Assembly: GCA_035634255.1 (NCBI GenBank)
Contig: DASQDI010000040.1
Location: forward strand, 62,001 to 126,000
Direction of reading: 5' to 3'
DNA: 64,000 nucleotides
DNA from: DATLMR01 sp035634255
GTDB taxonomy: Bacteria > Acidobacteriota > Blastocatellia > UBA7656
Positions 42,816 through 51,732 of the stretch are shown in pieces. The notes below the pieces were generated by a model that was given only the letters and a program-made list of their open reading frames with translations, had not been told where the DNA came from and made no database searches. The position numbers and the translations under genes are program-made. The stretch's first letter is position 1. Each line of letters opens with the position of its first letter.

Positions 42816-43733
42816 ATGGATTTATACCGTCAGGTCCAGAACTTATCTCTAATAATCCAGCCGGGCGATAGTTTCTTCCCAATTGTCGACGCGATTGACA
42901 GCGCCACGAAATCGATTAAGATGACGATCTTTCGCATGGACGACCCCATAGTGCTCGACGCCCTGAGCTACGCCGTGACCCGGAGCGTTAAGGTGCAGGC
43001 GCTCGTGGCCCCGACTTCGAAGGGCTGGACCAAGAGGAACAAGAAGCTCGGGGACAACCTCGCCAAGCTCGGCGTCGAGGTGCGGATGCCGCGGGTGAAG
43101 AAGGACAGGATCAAGCGATACCATTACAAGATCATGATGATCGACGACTCGCAGTCGCTCATCCTCACTTTCAACCCGACCCAGAAGAACCTCCACTACG
43201 CGCGCGACTTCGGCCTGCTGATCCGCGACAACGAGGTGACGACCGAGCTGAACCGGCTCTTCGACGCCGACTGGCACGGGCAGCCCTTCCGCCCCTTGGA
43301 CCTGCCTCTCGTCATCAGCCCGGACAACAGCAGGAAGAAGATGATGGAGCTGATCAACTCCGCCACCCGCACGATCCGCATACTCGACGCGAAGATAGAG
43401 GACCAGCAGGTGCTCGGCCTGCTCCTGCGGAAGGCGTCCTCCGGCTGCGACGTGAAGATCATCAGCCGCGACACTTTTTATCACCAGGTCGTGCCGAACT
43501 TTCACGTGAAGAAGCTCGCCCGGTACAAGCTCCATGCCAAGTGCGTCGTCATCGATGGGGCGCGGTTTTTCGTCGGGAGCCAGAACCTGCGGGCCGTCAG
43601 CCTCGACCGGCGGAGGGAGGTCGGGATAGTCGTCGAGGACGACGCGATGTCCCGCCGCATCGAGCGGGTGTTCGACGAAGACTGGGCCCACGCCACCGAA
43701 CTCCGCGCCGCCGTCGAAGCGAGTGCGGACTGA
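42816..43733 (+). CDS. phospholipase D-like protein with two HKD motifs (305 aa)
   Basis: The start at 42816 (MDLYRQVQNLSL) has AAGG upstream. A longer frame has no support. The protein carries two HxKxxxxD motifs, HYKIMMID near residue 109 and HAKCVVID near residue 238, each in a beta-strand context with a following Asn (LTFN, GSQN). This makes a complete pseudo-dimeric active site. No signal peptide is present, which argues for a cytosolic nuclease or phosphodiesterase in the PLD family rather than a secreted lipase, but cardiolipin-synthase-like activity cannot be excluded. Confidence 0.85.
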   Translation: MDLYRQVQNLSLIIQPGDSFFPIVDAIDSATKSIKMTIFRMDDPIVLDALSYAVTRSVKVQALVAPTSKGWTKRNKKLGDNLAKLGVEVRMPRVKKDRIKRYHYKIMMIDDSQSLILTFNPTQKNLHYARDFGLLIRDNEVTTELNRLFDADWHGQPFRPLDLPLVISPDNSRKKMMELINSATRTIRILDAKIEDQQVLGLLLRKASSGCDVKIISRDTFYHQVVPNFHVKKLARYKLHAKCVVIDGARFFVGSQNLRAVSLDRRREVGIVVEDDAMSRRIERVFDEDWAHATELRAAVEASAD

Positions 43734-43764
43734 GCAGTGAGTCAGGCCGGGAAGAGTTAGAGCT

Positions 43765-43908
43765 TTGACCTGCCCCCGATGCCGCATTAAGATGGAAGAG
43801 CAAAAGCGCAGCTTTCACAAGCAGCGCAAATGGGTCTGCCCCAGGTGCGGGGCCGTCAGGATGCAGGCCCAGAAGCCGAGGACTCCGAAGCGGATCAGAG
43901 GTGAATGA
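43765..43908 (+). CDS. mini zinc-ribbon protein (47 aa)
   Basis: A short frame starts with TTG at 43765. Two CPRC knuckles (Cys3/6 and Cys25/28) with a basic linker make a compact zinc ribbon, followed by a basic tail (KPRTPKRIRGE). The stop overlaps the ATG of the next gene by ATGA (43905-43908). Nothing else is deducible. A nucleic-acid-binding role fits the charge. Confidence 0.6.
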   Translation: MTCPRCRIKMEEQKRSFHKQRKWVCPRCGAVRMQAQKPRTPKRIRGE

Positions 43909-44204
43909 GGATGAACAAGTCTCGAACTCGCGTATTCAAAGTCGGGGATGAAATCGCCTACGCCATGCCCTCCGGCATGCTCTACGGGACGGTCGTCAGG
44001 GTGCTCGGGGAAGGCGAGGCCGGGGCCGTGGAGATCGAATTCGAGGACGGGCGCAGGGAGACCAAGCGGGTCCGCGAGTCTGCGCTCAGCCTCCTGCGGC
44101 GCGCGAGCGGAAAGAGCGAAGCCGAAGAGGCGCGGCCGGACCGCGAGCGCCTGCGGGATTTCGAGATCGAGCGGATCAGAAAGAGCGACGAGCGCAAACG
44201 CTGA
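43905..44204 (+). CDS. small SH3/KOW-like domain protein (99 aa)
   Basis: The ATG at 43905 overlaps the preceding stop. A second ATG two codons later (43911) is also possible. Residues 10-50 (FKVGDEIAYAMPSGMLYGTV, then VEIEFEDGRRETKRV) read as a small SH3/KOW/Tudor-type barrel, as found in nucleic-acid-associated proteins. The remaining half is a charged helix rich in Arg and Glu. It is probably cotranslated with the zinc-ribbon mini-protein. Function unknown. Confidence 0.6.
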   Translation: MRMNKSRTRVFKVGDEIAYAMPSGMLYGTVVRVLGEGEAGAVEIEFEDGRRETKRVRESALSLLRRASGKSEAEEARPDRERLRDFEIERIRKSDERKR

Positions 44205-44236
44205 AGACCTTTTCAAAACGGGCGGCGTACCGAAGG

Positions 44237-44728
44237 TCACTGGGAGAGCAAAAAGATAATCCTCGCGACCCCGAAAGCTATGAGAGCGATCAGGAAGACC
44301 CACACCACCTTGAATCGCGCCATCACCCTGTCGAAGGCCTCCGCCTTCCCTTCCATCCCTGCCAGGTAGAAAGCCGACCTCAGCCAGAACAGCGTCGAGA
44401 GCAGGAAGAGCGGGGGCCCCATCAGGTTGAAGCTGAACGCGCCCGAAAAATCCCCCTTCCCCAGAGCGCAGAACGAGTGGGTCAGGCCGCACCCCGGACA
44501 GGGCAGCCCCGTCACATTTTTGAAGGCGCAGATCGTGAAGTACTGCCCATCCGGGCCGGGCTCGGCGGGCCGGTAAAATACGCTAACGAGGTACATGGCC
44601 GAGAGGCCGGCGAGGACCGCGAGGGCCATCTTTCTTGAGCGGCTTCGCTCCGATGGCCCTGGTGGCTTTGATGGCTCGGAGTGCGGAGCTTGATCGCCGG
44701 GCTTCAAATGATCGGTCGTGGCTGCCAT
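44237..44728 (-). CDS. DUF2752 membrane protein (163 aa)
   Basis: The ATG at 44728 has GAGGG eight bases upstream. A GTG at 44800 overlapping the previous stop is an alternative that adds 24 residues. After about 32 polar residues come three hydrophobic segments. The DUF2752 signature CPGCGLTHSF lies near residue 75, following CAFKNVTGLP. The function of the family is not established. It is convergent with the SH3-like gene. Confidence 0.82.
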   Translation of the reverse strand: MAATTDHLKPGDQAPHSEPSKPPGPSERSRSRKMALAVLAGLSAMYLVSVFYRPAEPGPDGQYFTICAFKNVTGLPCPGCGLTHSFCALGKGDFSGAFSFNLMGPPLFLLSTLFWLRSAFYLAGMEGKAEAFDRVMARFKVVWVFLIALIAFGVARIIFLLSQ

Positions 44729-44796
44729 CTGTCGGTCCCTCGAATTAGTAATCTTATTGGAGCCGGGTGCAATTTGAAAGCCTTTGAGCCCCCCGC

Positions 44797-45624
44797 TCAC
44801 CGCACGGACAGGGTGTTGCTCGCGCGGCGAACGCTCCCCGCGATGAACCCGTCGAGCAACTTCGCGAACTGCTCCGGGTATTCCAGCATAGGCAGGAACC
44901 CGCTGCCCTTGATAGTCGCGAGCTTCCCCGCCCCGAGCAGGCCGAAGAGCCGACGGGCATGCGCTATCCCCTTCTTATCCTTCTCCCCGCAGACGAGCAG
45001 CGCGGGGAAATCGGCCTTACGGATGAACCGCTCGAACATCGTAGAGGCGTCGGGATCGGCGAGCGACCGGGCCGTCTCGAAACCGGCGCGCGGGTTGAGG
45101 TTCGCGAAGTCTTCGAAGAGGCGGTCGCGGAAAGGCTGGGGCGCCCGCCGAAACCTCCACGCCACGACGTTGCGGATGAAGGGGTACGAGGCGAGTTCGC
45201 GCAGGGCGAGCGAGGCGGGCGTGGTGACGGACATCCTCTTCAACTCGTCTTCGGATATTCCGGCCCTAGGGCTGACCAGAGTGAGCGACCTCATGTCCTG
45301 CGGGTGGCGCGCCGAGCACATGGCCGCCACCATCGCGCCGTGCTCGTGGCCCACTATCGCCGAGTCGTAAACCCGCGCGGCCTGAAGGACGGAGTGGAGG
45401 TCTTCGGCGTGGTCCTCGACCTCGAAGCGCGCGTTGGGGGGGACCGGCTGCGACCTCCCTATGCCCCGCGCGTCGTAAATCAGGCAGCGGTACTTCCGCC
45501 GGAGCAGGGCCGTCACCGGCCTCCAGCATTCGGCCGACATCGCCCACCCGCTGACGAAGACCAGAGGGGGGCCGTCCCCCGCGATCTCGTAATAGATTGG
45601 CCCGCTCTCCGTCTTTGTAATCAT
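44797..45624 (-). CDS. alpha/beta-hydrolase-fold protein lacking catalytic Ser and His (275 aa)
   Basis: The fold is clear: LVFVSGWAMSAECWRPV at about 21-37 with the oxyanion region, IYDARGIGRSQP at 49-60, and the nucleophile elbow SAIVGHEHGAMVAA. At the elbow the expected Ser or Asp is Glu94 (G-H-E-H-G), and the expected catalytic His near the C-terminus is Phe243 (GSGFLPMLEYPEQF). With two of the three triad residues replaced it is probably a non-hydrolytic binding protein or a changed enzyme. It is the first gene of a minus-strand pair with the DUF2752 gene and is divergent from tadA. Confidence 0.8.
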   Translation of the reverse strand: MITKTESGPIYYEIAGDGPPLVFVSGWAMSAECWRPVTALLRRKYRCLIYDARGIGRSQPVPPNARFEVEDHAEDLHSVLQAARVYDSAIVGHEHGAMVAAMCSARHPQDMRSLTLVSPRAGISEDELKRMSVTTPASLALRELASYPFIRNVVAWRFRRAPQPFRDRLFEDFANLNPRAGFETARSLADPDASTMFERFIRKADFPALLVCGEKDKKGIAHARRLFGLLGAGKLATIKGSGFLPMLEYPEQFAKLLDGFIAGSVRRASNTLSVR

Positions 45625-45696
45625 TGGTCGCGCCTGCCCATCCCGCGCCGTAAACCTTAGTGGCCCCGCGCCCTCCGGTCAAGCTCGACGCGGTTC

Positions 45697-45725
45697 TTGA
45701 CACGTGCCGCGCGTGCGGCTAGTAT
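45697..45725 (+). promoter_or_regulatory. promoter of tadA
   Basis: A perfect TTGACA (45697-45702) and TAGTAT (45720-45725) are 17 bases apart. The predicted start near 45732 leaves a leader of about 26 bases and supports the ATG at 45758 as the true start. Confidence 0.7.
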
Positions 45726-45757
45726 TCGCTATTCTTTCATCCAGACGGCTCGGTGCT

Positions 45758-46314
<557 letters not shown>

Positions 46315-46356
46315 TTATTTTGAGCAGAGACTTGAGGCCCGCTATTTGAGATCATT

Positions 46357-46446
<90 letters not shown>

Positions 46447-46477
46447 CACGGTAATTTCAGGTCTCGATTTTGAAAGT

Positions 46478-46606
46478 GAGCGGTTCTTATCAGGCTCCGG
46501 ACGCCGTGCAATCGCGCGGCTGCGAATCCCGCCAGGCCGGGAACGGAGCAACGGTAGCAGTACGCGGATGTGCCGCGGCCTCTCCGGAGCCTGATAAGAA
46601 CCGCTC
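46478..46606 (+). ncRNA. ffs: signal recognition particle RNA (4.5S-type)
   Basis: A perfect 24-bp inverted repeat (46478-46501 and 46583-46606) encloses 81 bases that contain the SRP domain IV core: CAGGCCGGGAACGGAGCA followed by ACGGTAGCAG. These are the conserved GGAA-type tetraloop, the asymmetric internal loop and its partner strand that bind Ffh. The long closing helix fits a small bacterial SRP RNA. The location between tRNA-Ser and dnaX is a known, widely kept arrangement. The ends are set by the helix and may be off by some bases. Confidence 0.9.
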
Positions 46607-46735
46607 GGCCCAGACGGCGCCGCCCGCGACTCTTTTTCATGCGAAATCCGCTCCGGTGAATCCCTTCATCTTGCAAGCCGCGAGTCAACTGCTTAGACTA
46701 AACGCTGGCGCATTTCATAAGAATGAACTAACGCA

Positions 46736-48568
46736 ATGTCAGACTCACAGGTAATCGCGAGGAAATTCAGGCCGCAGTCCTTCGATCAGGTGGTCGGGCA
46801 GGAGGCCATCACCCGCACCCTGAAGAATGCGATAACCGGCAACCGCATCCACCACGCCTACCTCTTCACGGGCGCGCGGGGCGTGGGTAAGACCACGACC
46901 GCCCGGATACTCGCCAAGGCCCTGAACTGCGTCAACGGCCCGACGGTCGAGCCCTGCGACAACTGCGCCTCGTGCCTCGAGATCGCGAGGTCGGCCTCGA
47001 TAGACGTGCTCGAGATCGACGCCGCTTCCAACACCGGCGTCGATAACGTGCGCGAAGTCATCATCCAGACCATCCAGATCGCGCCCGCGCGCGACAGGAA
47101 CAAGATATTCATCATCGACGAAGTGCACCAGCTCTCCGGCCCCGCCTTCAACGCGCTCCTGAAGACTCTCGAAGAGCCGCCCCCGCGCGTCGTCTTCATC
47201 ATGGCCACGACGGAGCTGCACAAAGTGCCGGAGACGATCCTCTCGCGCTGCCAGGTCTTCGAGTTCCGAACCATCTCGGTCAGGAAGATCATCGACCAGC
47301 TCCGCCACATCGCGGAGGTCGAGGGGCTGAGCGTGAGCGAGGCGGCCCTGTTCGCTATCGCCCGCGCGGGCAACGGCTCGATGCGCGACGCCGAGTCCGC
47401 CTTCGACCAGGTGATCAGCTTCGCGGGCAAGGCCATCGAGGAGTCGGACGTGTCGGCGGCGCTCGGGCTCGCGGACCTCGAATCGCTCAACGCGACGCTG
47501 AGGGCGGTCGCCGGGGAGGACTCGCAGAGCATCCTCAGGCTGGTCGACGAGGTGGTCGCCCGCGGTTACGACCTCAGGAATTATTGCAGGGAGCTGATGG
47601 TCCACACGCGCGCGTTACTCGTGACGAAGATCATGGGTTTCGACCCCGAGCTTTTGCAGATCCCGCAGGGTGAGGGCGAAGCCCTGGTCAGGCTGTCGGA
47701 GTCATTTTCGGAGCAGGACTTGCTGCGCTTCTTTTCGATCCTCACGAAGACCGAGCAGGACATCCGCCTGTCAACGCAGCCGCGGTTCCAACTGGAGATC
47801 GGGCTGATGAAGCTCGTCCACGCGCGCAGGCTCTACCTGCTGGAGGAGGCCCTCAAGCGACTCGAAGACCTTGAGGCGCGCGCGGGCGGCCCGCCCGTCG
47901 GTCAGGCGGGTCCGGCGCGCGGGGCCGAAGGGCCTTCACCCTTGCAAAGCCCCGGCGGCGCGCGAGCCCCGCAGAGGGCGAGCCAGATAGCGCCGCGCGC
48001 GGTCCCGCCGCCTTCCCGGCCCGCGCCCCCTCCGCCTCCCGCGAAGGCGGCCAGGCCGGAGCCGGAAATACCCGCGACGAGTGCCGAGCCGCGACCTCCG
48101 CAGGCGAGGCGGCCCGCGCCCCCGCCCCCCGAAGAGCCGCCGATGATCCTCGACGAGCCATACGAGGACGAGCCGCCCGCCGCGGCGGGAGCGGCGGTGA
48201 GCGGGGAGCAGGCGGTCCAGAAGATCAAGGCGGCGCTTGAGGCCAGGAAGAAAATGCTTCTGGTCATGACTCTGGCCAAGGCCGACATGCGGGTGGACGG
48301 GGATGTCCTGCGGGTCGTCTTCGCGCCGGGCGACAGCGCGTACAGGTCGCAGGTCGAGGCCAACAGGAAGGTGATCGTCGAAGCGTGCAATGAAGTGATT
48401 GGCCGTCCGCTTTCCGTTTCGGTTAGTATTGGAGAGCAGGACGGGGGCGAGCCTTCTCCGAAGCAGAAGGAGTCGAAGGCGAAAGACGAGGCGGCGAACC
48501 ACCCCAAGATCAAAGCGGTCGTGGACATGTTTCAGGGGGATTTAAAAGTAATCAAACCGGAAAACTGA
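46736..48568 (+). CDS. dnaX: DNA polymerase III subunit tau/gamma (610 aa)
   Basis: The clamp-loader ATPase. ARKFRPQSFDQVVGQEAITR at residues 5-24 and Walker A GARGVGKTT near 45 are seen. The zinc knuckle CVNGPTVEPCDNCASC, the IIDEVHQLSGPAFNALLKTL Walker B region and TTELHKVPETILSRC with the sensor follow in order. Residues 385-490 are a Pro/Ala/Arg-rich linker, then a C-terminal tau domain (about 490-590). Such a linker allows the long tau and possibly a short gamma form. I see no obvious slippery sequence. It is the start of the dnaX-ybaB-recR block. Confidence 0.96.
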   Translation: MSDSQVIARKFRPQSFDQVVGQEAITRTLKNAITGNRIHHAYLFTGARGVGKTTTARILAKALNCVNGPTVEPCDNCASCLEIARSASIDVLEIDAASNTGVDNVREVIIQTIQIAPARDRNKIFIIDEVHQLSGPAFNALLKTLEEPPPRVVFIMATTELHKVPETILSRCQVFEFRTISVRKIIDQLRHIAEVEGLSVSEAALFAIARAGNGSMRDAESAFDQVISFAGKAIEESDVSAALGLADLESLNATLRAVAGEDSQSILRLVDEVVARGYDLRNYCRELMVHTRALLVTKIMGFDPELLQIPQGEGEALVRLSESFSEQDLLRFFSILTKTEQDIRLSTQPRFQLEIGLMKLVHARRLYLLEEALKRLEDLEARAGGPPVGQAGPARGAEGPSPLQSPGGARAPQRASQIAPRAVPPPSRPAPPPPPAKAARPEPEIPATSAEPRPPQARRPAPPPPEEPPMILDEPYEDEPPAAAGAAVSGEQAVQKIKAALEARKKMLLVMTLAKADMRVDGDVLRVVFAPGDSAYRSQVEANRKVIVEACNEVIGRPLSVSVSIGEQDGGEPSPKQKESKAKDEAANHPKIKAVVDMFQGDLKVIKPEN

Positions 48569-48619
48569 GCGGCGAGGCGACCCCGCAATAATCAGGCGAC
48601 ATAACAAGGAGGTAAGTAC

Positions 48620-48940
48620 ATGAAGTTTCCAGGCGGATTCGACATTCAGGAGATGATGAAGCAGGCTCAGCAGATGCAGGATGACATGCAGCGCGAGTTG
48701 CAGCAGACCCGAGTCGAGGCCAGCGCGGGCGGAGGGATGGTCCGCATCTCGATGAACGGGGCGAAGGAACTGCTCGACATCAAGATCGACCCCGAGGCGG
48801 CCAAGGGTGGCGACGTGGAGATGCTTCAGGATTTGATCACGGCCGCATTCAACGAAGCGACCCGGAAGGCCGACGAGGCGGTCAAGGGCAAGCTCGGCTC
48901 CAAGCTCGGAGGCATGGGCCTTCCGGACGGCCTGCTTTAA
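48620..48940 (+). CDS. ybaB: YbaB/EbfC nucleoid-associated protein (106 aa)
   Basis: AGGAGGT precedes the ATG. IQEMMKQAQQMQDDMQRELQ is the N-terminal helix of the YbaB/EbfC family and GGGMVRISMNGAKELLDIKI its conserved beta segment. The length is normal. It binds DNA as a dimer. Its place between dnaX and recR is conserved across bacteria. Confidence 0.96.
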   Translation: MKFPGGFDIQEMMKQAQQMQDDMQRELQQTRVEASAGGGMVRISMNGAKELLDIKIDPEAAKGGDVEMLQDLITAAFNEATRKADEAVKGKLGSKLGGMGLPDGLL

Positions 48941-49047
48941 TCAGGCAGACGAGGTAGAACGGAGATCGGTCCCGGACCCCGTGGGGGCGATATCTGAAGA
49001 ATTAATACCCGATTATCGCCCCTGCGAGGGAGAAGAAAATTTGAAGC

Positions 49048-49647
49048 ATGCTGGATTACGCAGAACCCGTTACGAGATTGATTGACGAGTTGAAGCGACT
49101 GCCGGGCGTTGGACACAAATCGGCCCAGAGGCTAGCTTTCTACCTGCTGCGGGCGAGCCGCGAGGACACGGACCGCCTGATCGAGGCCATAAACGAAGTC
49201 AAAGAAAAGATCATCCTCTGCTCCGTGTGCAACAACATCACGGACGTGGACCCCTGCCGTTATTGCGCGAACGACGCGCGCGACAGGAAGGTGATTCTGG
49301 TCGTGGAAGAGCCGTTCAACCTCGTCACGGTCGAGAAGACCCGCGAGTACCGCGGCCTGTATCACGTCCTGCACGGCGCGCTCTCCCCGATAAGGGGGAT
49401 AGGGCCGGACGACCTGAAGATCAAGAACCTGCTAGAGAGGCTGCGGTCGGGCGAAGTGGAAGAGTTGATACTGGCCACCAACCCGAACACCGAAGGCGAA
49501 GCCACGGCGAATTATCTTTCGAGGCTCATAAAGCCCCTTGGGATCAGGATCACCCGAATAGCGATGGGGGTTCCCGTCGGCTCCGACCTGGAATACGCCG
49601 ACGAGGTGACGATGCATAAAGCCCTCTCCAATCGCCACGAGATGTGA
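49048..49647 (+). CDS. recR: recombination mediator RecR (199 aa)
   Basis: The N-terminal helix-hairpin-helix (ELKRLPGVGHKSAQRLAFYL) is followed by a four-cysteine zinc finger (CSVC...CRYC at about 57-72). The Toprim domain starts KVILVVEEPFNLVTVEKT and carries LATNPNTEGEATANYL. This is a full-length RecR, which loads RecA together with RecF and RecO at gapped DNA. Confidence 0.97.
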   Translation: MLDYAEPVTRLIDELKRLPGVGHKSAQRLAFYLLRASREDTDRLIEAINEVKEKIILCSVCNNITDVDPCRYCANDARDRKVILVVEEPFNLVTVEKTREYRGLYHVLHGALSPIRGIGPDDLKIKNLLERLRSGEVEELILATNPNTEGEATANYLSRLIKPLGIRITRIAMGVPVGSDLEYADEVTMHKALSNRHEM

Positions 49648-49667
49648 CCCGGCCTGGGGCCGGTCGA

Positions 49668-49688
49668 GGGCGCGCGCCCGCTTTTTTT
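49668..49688 (+). terminator. Rho-independent-type terminator after recR
   Basis: The self-complementary GGGCGCGCGCCC (49668-49679) is followed two bases later by seven T (49682-49688). The short stem and tight loop make it modest, but the position just after recR is right. Confidence 0.5.
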
Positions 49689-49689
49689 A

Positions 49690-50052
49690 CCTGTCTTCTT
49701 CCTGGGCTCAACCTCAGAGCGTCATCGCCGTCAAGCTCGACCGCCAGCCTGAGCGCCCACATCGCCTCAACCTTCCTCCCCAGACGCGCCAGAGCGCACG
49801 CCCTCGTCGATAGCGGAGAGGGCTTCCGAGTGCCGGTCGAGCGACACCAGAAGCTCCGCGAACTCAATATAGGGGGCGAACGGCGCTTTCTCGTCGCTCA
49901 GTTCGGCGGGCAGCTTCTCCGCTTCGTCGCTTTTATCAAGATTTAACAGGGCGAGGGCTGGAGGTGTTCGAGCCTTGCGCGCCGCCCTGCGCGGCCAGGC
50001 GATAGAAAGCCACCAGCAGAAAGAGTACAGATTTCAGCAGTCGTTTAGGCAT
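49690..50052 (-). pseudogene. decayed TPR-like secreted protein gene
   Basis: From an ATG at 50052 a signal-peptide-like start (MPKRLLKSVLFLLVAFYRLA) runs to a stop after 38 residues. In the next frame the downstream sequence reads FAPYIEFAELLVSLDRHSEA, and in a third frame ALARLGRKVEAMWALRLAVE. Together they look like two helices of a tetratricopeptide repeat interrupted by at least two frameshifts. No intact reading frame covers the region. It lies downstream of the WbaP-like gene on the same strand. This accounts for most of the 500-base gap after recR. Confidence 0.5.
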
Positions 50053-50151
50053 AATACTTAACTTTCACTTCAGATGAGGCCGAAATATCAGCCGTTAGGC
50101 CGACAGATATACTACAGGCATGTTCAAATATATTGTTAGGGGAGAATCTAC

Positions 50152-51732
50152 TCAGTACGTGTTATCGCCCTTGAGGACGACAGGGATGGTTTTGAACATG
50201 ATCTTGAGGTCGAGCCAGGGGGACCAGTTCTCAAGGTAGAAGATGTCGAGGCGGACCATCTCTTCGAAGTGCAGGCGATTGCGCCCGCTGACCTGCCACA
50301 GGCCAGTAATGCCGGGCTTAACGTGAAAGCGGGTCCGGTGCCAGTCCTTGTAGTGGCGGACTTCGTACGGGATGGGCGGGCGCGGGCCGACGACGCTCAT
50401 CTCCCCGATCATGACATTCAGGACCTGCGGCAGCTCGTCGATTGAGTAGCGGCGCATCCAGCCCCCGATTCTCGTCAGCCGCGGGTCGTCTTTGATCTTG
50501 CCATAAATCGGCTCCTCGGACGTGCCCTGATTGGCCTCCTCCCCGCTGATCATCTTCGCCATCAGCTCGCGGTGGACGCGGTCGTCGGCCTCCCGCCGCA
50601 TGGAGCGAAACTTGTACATCAGGAACATCTTCCCATCCATCCCGACCCGCTCCTGCTTCAGGAAGACGGGCCCCTCCGATTCGAGCTTGATCAGGATGGC
50701 GAGGGCAACCCAGAAGGGCCACGTGACCAGCAGTATCGCCAGAGCCACCAGAATGTCGAGCCCGCGCTTGACCATCCGCTGAGGCCCCCGGAGCGGCTCT
50801 TCGTACAGCTTGATCATCGGGAGCGTCCCGATGGTGGCTATCTCCGTCTTACCGGGCAGGCAGTCGAAGAGGTTGGGGATGACCCTGTACTTGATGTGGT
50901 GGTCCCGCCCGCACTCCATCAACACCTCGAACATCTTCCTGGGGTGTATCCTCGTGTCGGTGATGAGCACCTCTTCGACGCCGTACCTCTTCACGAGGTC
51001 GGGCAGGTTGTCGAAGGCCCCGAGCACCCTCACCCTGTACTTTCGGATGGGGGAAGGGTCCTCGTTGGACCGCGCGGTCACGACCCCGACCAGCTTGTAA
51101 CCCAGGCGCGGCTTCTCCGACATCTCCGCTATGCAGACCTGCGCCATCTCCCCGCAGCCGACCACTATCGTCGGGATGAGGTTACGCTCAAGTGAGCGGC
51201 ATGCGACCTGGACGGCGCGCACGACGCACCGCACGACCCAGAAGAGGAACATCGAGATGAGCCAGTCATAAACGAAGAGGAGCCGCGAGTAGGAGTAGTC
51301 GAGGTAGATCAACTGCCCGTTGCTGATCGAAAAGCCCTGCCTGAAAAGAAACGCGATCAGGACCAGGACGAGGAAGCTCATGGTCGAAGCCTTGGCGACC
51401 CTCACGAGGTCCCCGGAGAAGGAGAACTCCCCCCTGAGCTTGTAAAGCCCGTACCGGCGGAGCGCGAAGAACTTCACGAAGGGGACGAAGAGCAGGATCA
51501 CGGAATAAGCCTGAAAGTCGGGGGCGAGTCCCGTGGGCAGCACGCTCTTGCGCGCCCACGTGAATATGGGTATCCCCTGCCGCAGCTTGTAGGCGAGCAC
51601 GAAGGCCAGGATCGAGATGACCAGATCGACCAGCAGGAGCGCGGCCATAGGAGTCATGGCCCACACGAGGCTCCGTTTCCGAAGCCCCGCCTTTACAGCT
51701 CGATCCGATACGGCAGCCACATTATCAGCCAT
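50152..51732 (-). CDS. WbaP/EpsE-like polyprenyl-phosphate sugar-1-phosphate transferase (526 aa)
   Basis: Five hydrophobic segments occupy about residues 25-190, then a Rossmann-like CoA-binding region (IVVGCGEMAQVCIAEM) and the C-terminal bacterial sugar transferase domain. That domain has KRGLDILVALAILLVTWPF, ERVGMDGKMFLMYKFRSMR, the catalytic-site block SIDELPQVLNVMIGEMSVVG followed by PRPP, and KPGITGLWQVSGRNRL. It starts exopolysaccharide repeat synthesis by placing a hexose-1-phosphate on undecaprenyl phosphate. It overlaps the upstream toroid-type gene by eight bases. It may prime the glycan for the minus-strand cluster at 1-22005, though it is 30 kb away. Confidence 0.93.
   Translation of the reverse strand: MADNVAAVSDRAVKAGLRKRSLVWAMTPMAALLLVDLVISILAFVLAYKLRQGIPIFTWARKSVLPTGLAPDFQAYSVILLFVPFVKFFALRRYGLYKLRGEFSFSGDLVRVAKASTMSFLVLVLIAFLFRQGFSISNGQLIYLDYSYSRLLFVYDWLISMFLFWVVRCVVRAVQVACRSLERNLIPTIVVGCGEMAQVCIAEMSEKPRLGYKLVGVVTARSNEDPSPIRKYRVRVLGAFDNLPDLVKRYGVEEVLITDTRIHPRKMFEVLMECGRDHHIKYRVIPNLFDCLPGKTEIATIGTLPMIKLYEEPLRGPQRMVKRGLDILVALAILLVTWPFWVALAILIKLESEGPVFLKQERVGMDGKMFLMYKFRSMRREADDRVHRELMAKMISGEEANQGTSEEPIYGKIKDDPRLTRIGGWMRRYSIDELPQVLNVMIGEMSVVGPRPPIPYEVRHYKDWHRTRFHVKPGITGLWQVSGRNRLHFEEMVRLDIFYLENWSPWLDLKIMFKTIPVVLKGDNTY

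Noticed and set aside
46478..46606. Terminal inverted repeats of a miniature mobile element
   Set aside because: The loop contains conserved SRP RNA core sequence, the site is the classic place before dnaX, and no target-site duplication is visible.
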